53,969 nt of DNA from the NCBI RefSeq assembly GCF_000426565.1, contig NZ_AUFP01000013.1:1-53969 (forward strand), in the 5' to 3' direction. The translations under genes and the position numbers were made by a program. Origin of the DNA: Segatella albensis DSM 11370 = JCM 12258 (GTDB lineage: Bacteria > Bacteroidota > Bacteroidia > Bacteroidales > Bacteroidaceae). Below are positions 52,244-53,969 of the stretch, piece after piece (position 1 is the stretch's first letter; every line of letters starts with the position of its first letter). The notes under the pieces are model-generated. The model made no database searches and was not told the DNA's origin. It worked only from the letters and a program-made list of their open reading frames with translations.

Positions 52244-53737
52244 ATGAAACAAAAAAGTTTACATATTATCTTCCTATATTCTATGTTATTCGCTGCTTGT
52301 AGCGATAACATAGAGATTGGTCGTAATACCTATGAAACGGGAGAAGTACCAATGTCTTTCACTGTAAAGTCGACAGATTTACCTGATGAATCTTCTACTC
52401 GTTTCAATGATTCTTATTATATTGATAGCACGATAATACCACAGGGACAGCAAATTGGTGTTTTCGCCTTCGATCAAGGCACAACCTTATGGGATGATTT
52501 AGCTACGAAAACCGCCAATTTCATGTATAATCAACCAATGACAAGTGCTAAAACGAGCGCTGACGAAGATACGCTAACATACTCTCCTGTGAGATATTGG
52601 ACTCCGGATCATATGTATGCTTTCTATGCGTACTATCCATTTAGCGCAACCGTTAATAGTGTTGAAAATGGAATCTACGGCTATGGGGTTACAATTACCC
52701 CTTCTAATATCGGTGTTGGCGATGGCGCAGGAAGTATTCATTTTAAAATGCAACCTGAGGCTAAGAATCAAACAGACTTCTTAGTAAGCGATTTAACGGT
52801 AAATCATATCATGCCGGGCATGGCTGGTAATTTGGATAAACGAGTAAGTTTCTCTATGCATCATGCCCTGTCAAGTTTGTCTTTTACTATCAATCTAACT
52901 CATCTTTATCCAGACATAACCCTCGACGATCCTACACCACAGTATCATCTATATACAGGACTCTATGGCATATATACAGAAGGAAATCTTTCTACAACAA
53001 ATTCTTATGAGATTAGCAATAGTAGTTGGCAACTAACAAATACAGGAAATGTTCATATGACTAACTTTGATGCAGAAAAAGAAGGTAGTAGCGATAACTA
53101 TGACACTCAAGAGGCTGCTACATTCTTAGTTCTACCACAAAGCCCACAAAATATTGCCAATGACGACGACACATATCTTATCATGGAATTCCATGCTAGA
53201 AACTATGAAAGCAATGGCAAACATAATCATGGCATATACATTAATAAAATTAGCAATATCATGCAAGATGCAGGATGGCGGGAAGGTGTGAAATATAATT
53301 ACACAATATACCCTAGAAAAAGTGAAGATTGCTACAAATTTCAAAACTTCTACTACCCTCTCATACTCAATGGAAAGGATATGACAGCTAGTTCATCCTT
53401 CAGTATTCCGGGTCAAATAAACAATGCTGAACAAGAATGGAAATATAATAAATATCTAATCTATCTAAAGGACTACAAAGTTTCTACTAGCACCAAACTC
53501 GTAATTGACTATACATGTGAAAATTCATCAGAAAGTGCTCTGACAATACAACAAGGAGGCAATACACTAACATTTTCAAGGACATCACCCGAAAGTAATC
53601 ATTACATCCTTACTCACAATATGACAACAGACGATATATCATATATACAAAACAATGGAATTGGATATACAATTACTTCAAGTGTAAACGGTATGCACAT
53701 CAATTCAGTTACAATTCTTTCAGATCCGAGCGAATAG
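52244..53737 (+). CDS. Fimbrillin-family lipoprotein, third gene of the operon
   Basis: A 497-residue lipoprotein with lipobox 'LFAAC' (cysteine near residue 19). The fimbrillin-like region covers about residues 30-360: 'SSTRFND', 'GQQIGVFAFDQGTTLWDDL', 'YSPVRYWTPDHMYAFYAYYP', 'FSMHHALSSLSFTINL'. The last 120 residues form a separate beta domain ('YLIYLKDYKVSTSTKLVIDY'). It starts 16 bp after the large subunit gene, and a strong terminator follows, so it ends the operon. Confidence 0.82.
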   Translation: MKQKSLHIIFLYSMLFAACSDNIEIGRNTYETGEVPMSFTVKSTDLPDESSTRFNDSYYIDSTIIPQGQQIGVFAFDQGTTLWDDLATKTANFMYNQPMTSAKTSADEDTLTYSPVRYWTPDHMYAFYAYYPFSATVNSVENGIYGYGVTITPSNIGVGDGAGSIHFKMQPEAKNQTDFLVSDLTVNHIMPGMAGNLDKRVSFSMHHALSSLSFTINLTHLYPDITLDDPTPQYHLYTGLYGIYTEGNLSTTNSYEISNSSWQLTNTGNVHMTNFDAEKEGSSDNYDTQEAATFLVLPQSPQNIANDDDTYLIMEFHARNYESNGKHNHGIYINKISNIMQDAGWREGVKYNYTIYPRKSEDCYKFQNFYYPLILNGKDMTASSSFSIPGQINNAEQEWKYNKYLIYLKDYKVSTSTKLVIDYTCENSSESALTIQQGGNTLTFSRTSPESNHYILTHNMTTDDISYIQNNGIGYTITSSVNGMHINSVTILSDPSE

Positions 53738-53811
53738 TGTTCCATAATTCTCGAATTTGGAAGCGTCCGACCCGTTGCACGGAAATTCTCAAAATATGAA
53801 CGATATATATC

Positions 53812-53845
53812 AGCCTGTCAGTTGTACATTCTGGCAGGCTTTTTA
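53812..53845 (+). terminator. Terminator of the fimbrillin-type operon
   Basis: A 10-bp stem (AGCCTGTCAG/CTGGCAGGCT, one G-T pair) with a 9-nt loop, followed by TTTT, 75 bp after the last stop. Confidence 0.85.
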
Positions 53846-53917
53846 CGTAATATATACACGAAACAACGATACAACAAATCACTTTACGGCTTAACCAGCA
53901 CATCAATGTACGGCAAC

Positions 53918-53951
53918 GAAAAAAGCCCCGAATACTTTCGTAATCGAGGCT
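53918..53951 (-). terminator. Terminator of a minus-strand transcript from the right
   Basis: AAGCC.CGA pairs with TCG.GGCTT around a 12-nt loop with one mismatch, and the minus strand continues into TTTTTT. The gene it serves lies outside the window. Confidence 0.65.
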
Positions 53952-53969
53952 TGATTTAAAAGGAGGCGG

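Noticed and set aside
1..53969. CRISPR array, tRNA or rRNA genes, IS transposase, prophage
   Set aside because: No evenly spaced long direct repeats, no cloverleaf with conserved TTCGA arm, and no transposase, integrase or phage structural proteins were recognised.

Overview
The window looks like chromosome of a Bacteroidales bacterium, most probably Prevotella/Segatella. I infer this from the repeated Bacteroidetes-type -7 element TAnnTTTG upstream of genes, the lack of Shine-Dalgarno sequences, a hybrid two-component sensor of the gut Bacteroidetes type, an operon of fimbrillin-like lipoproteins, a GH98 glycosidase, and the C-terminal tail (NLxGQxV...YxGxxIxxGxKY) on two secreted proteins. 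No tRNA, rRNA, CRISPR array, insertion-sequence transposase or phage gene was seen.

Layout. 1-300: a terminator and a probable structured RNA. 316-3540 (-): fur-type regulator, purA, hisS. 3690-6755 (-): AraC-type regulator, dipeptidyl peptidase III-like protease, AlkD-like repair protein. 7133-8220 (-): WG-like protein and a small lipoprotein. 8369-11345 (+): tyrosine phosphatase, RpoD-like sigma factor, sodium:solute symporter. 11342-15397 (-): hybrid two-component system. 15560-15876: a candidate sRNA and a 22-bp tandem repeat. 15908-19335: divergent secreted metallophosphoesterase and secreted endonuclease I. 19417-22574: cysteine desulfidase-like enzyme, a candidate sRNA, and a purine permease. 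22707-23828: DUF3810 membrane metalloprotease-like protein.

23868-30219 holds a divergent late cobalamin cluster. cobU-cobT-cobS-cobC lie on the minus strand and cobQ-cobD-cbiB on the plus strand, fired from a 42-bp spacer with near-leaderless promoters and no room for a riboswitch. A PduO-type corrinoid adenosyltransferase at 36679-37203 complements it. Together these cover cobyric acid formation, aminopropanol arm attachment, nucleotide loop assembly and adenosylation.

30378-39602 carries GH98 (+), then minus-strand genes: NlpC/P60 hydrolase, a frameshifted lipoprotein, a membrane-anchored pseudokinase, and the operon mazG-lipoprotein-rnz-adenosyltransferase.

39670-45591 is a decaying regulatory and efflux locus. 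An intact LytTR response regulator sits beside a LytS-type kinase that has lost its phosphoacceptor histidine and carries a nonsense codon and an out-of-frame start. Divergent to it are a frameshifted RND membrane-fusion gene and an RND pump gene with a lost start codon, an internal stop and a missing C-terminus. 45592-46570 is gene-poor and holds a candidate three-hairpin sRNA and a MITE-like inverted-repeat element. 46571-47566 (-) encodes an SseB-like protein. 47747-53737 (+) is a three-gene fimbrillin-type surface lipoprotein operon.

All family assignments come from reading motifs by eye; no database search was run.
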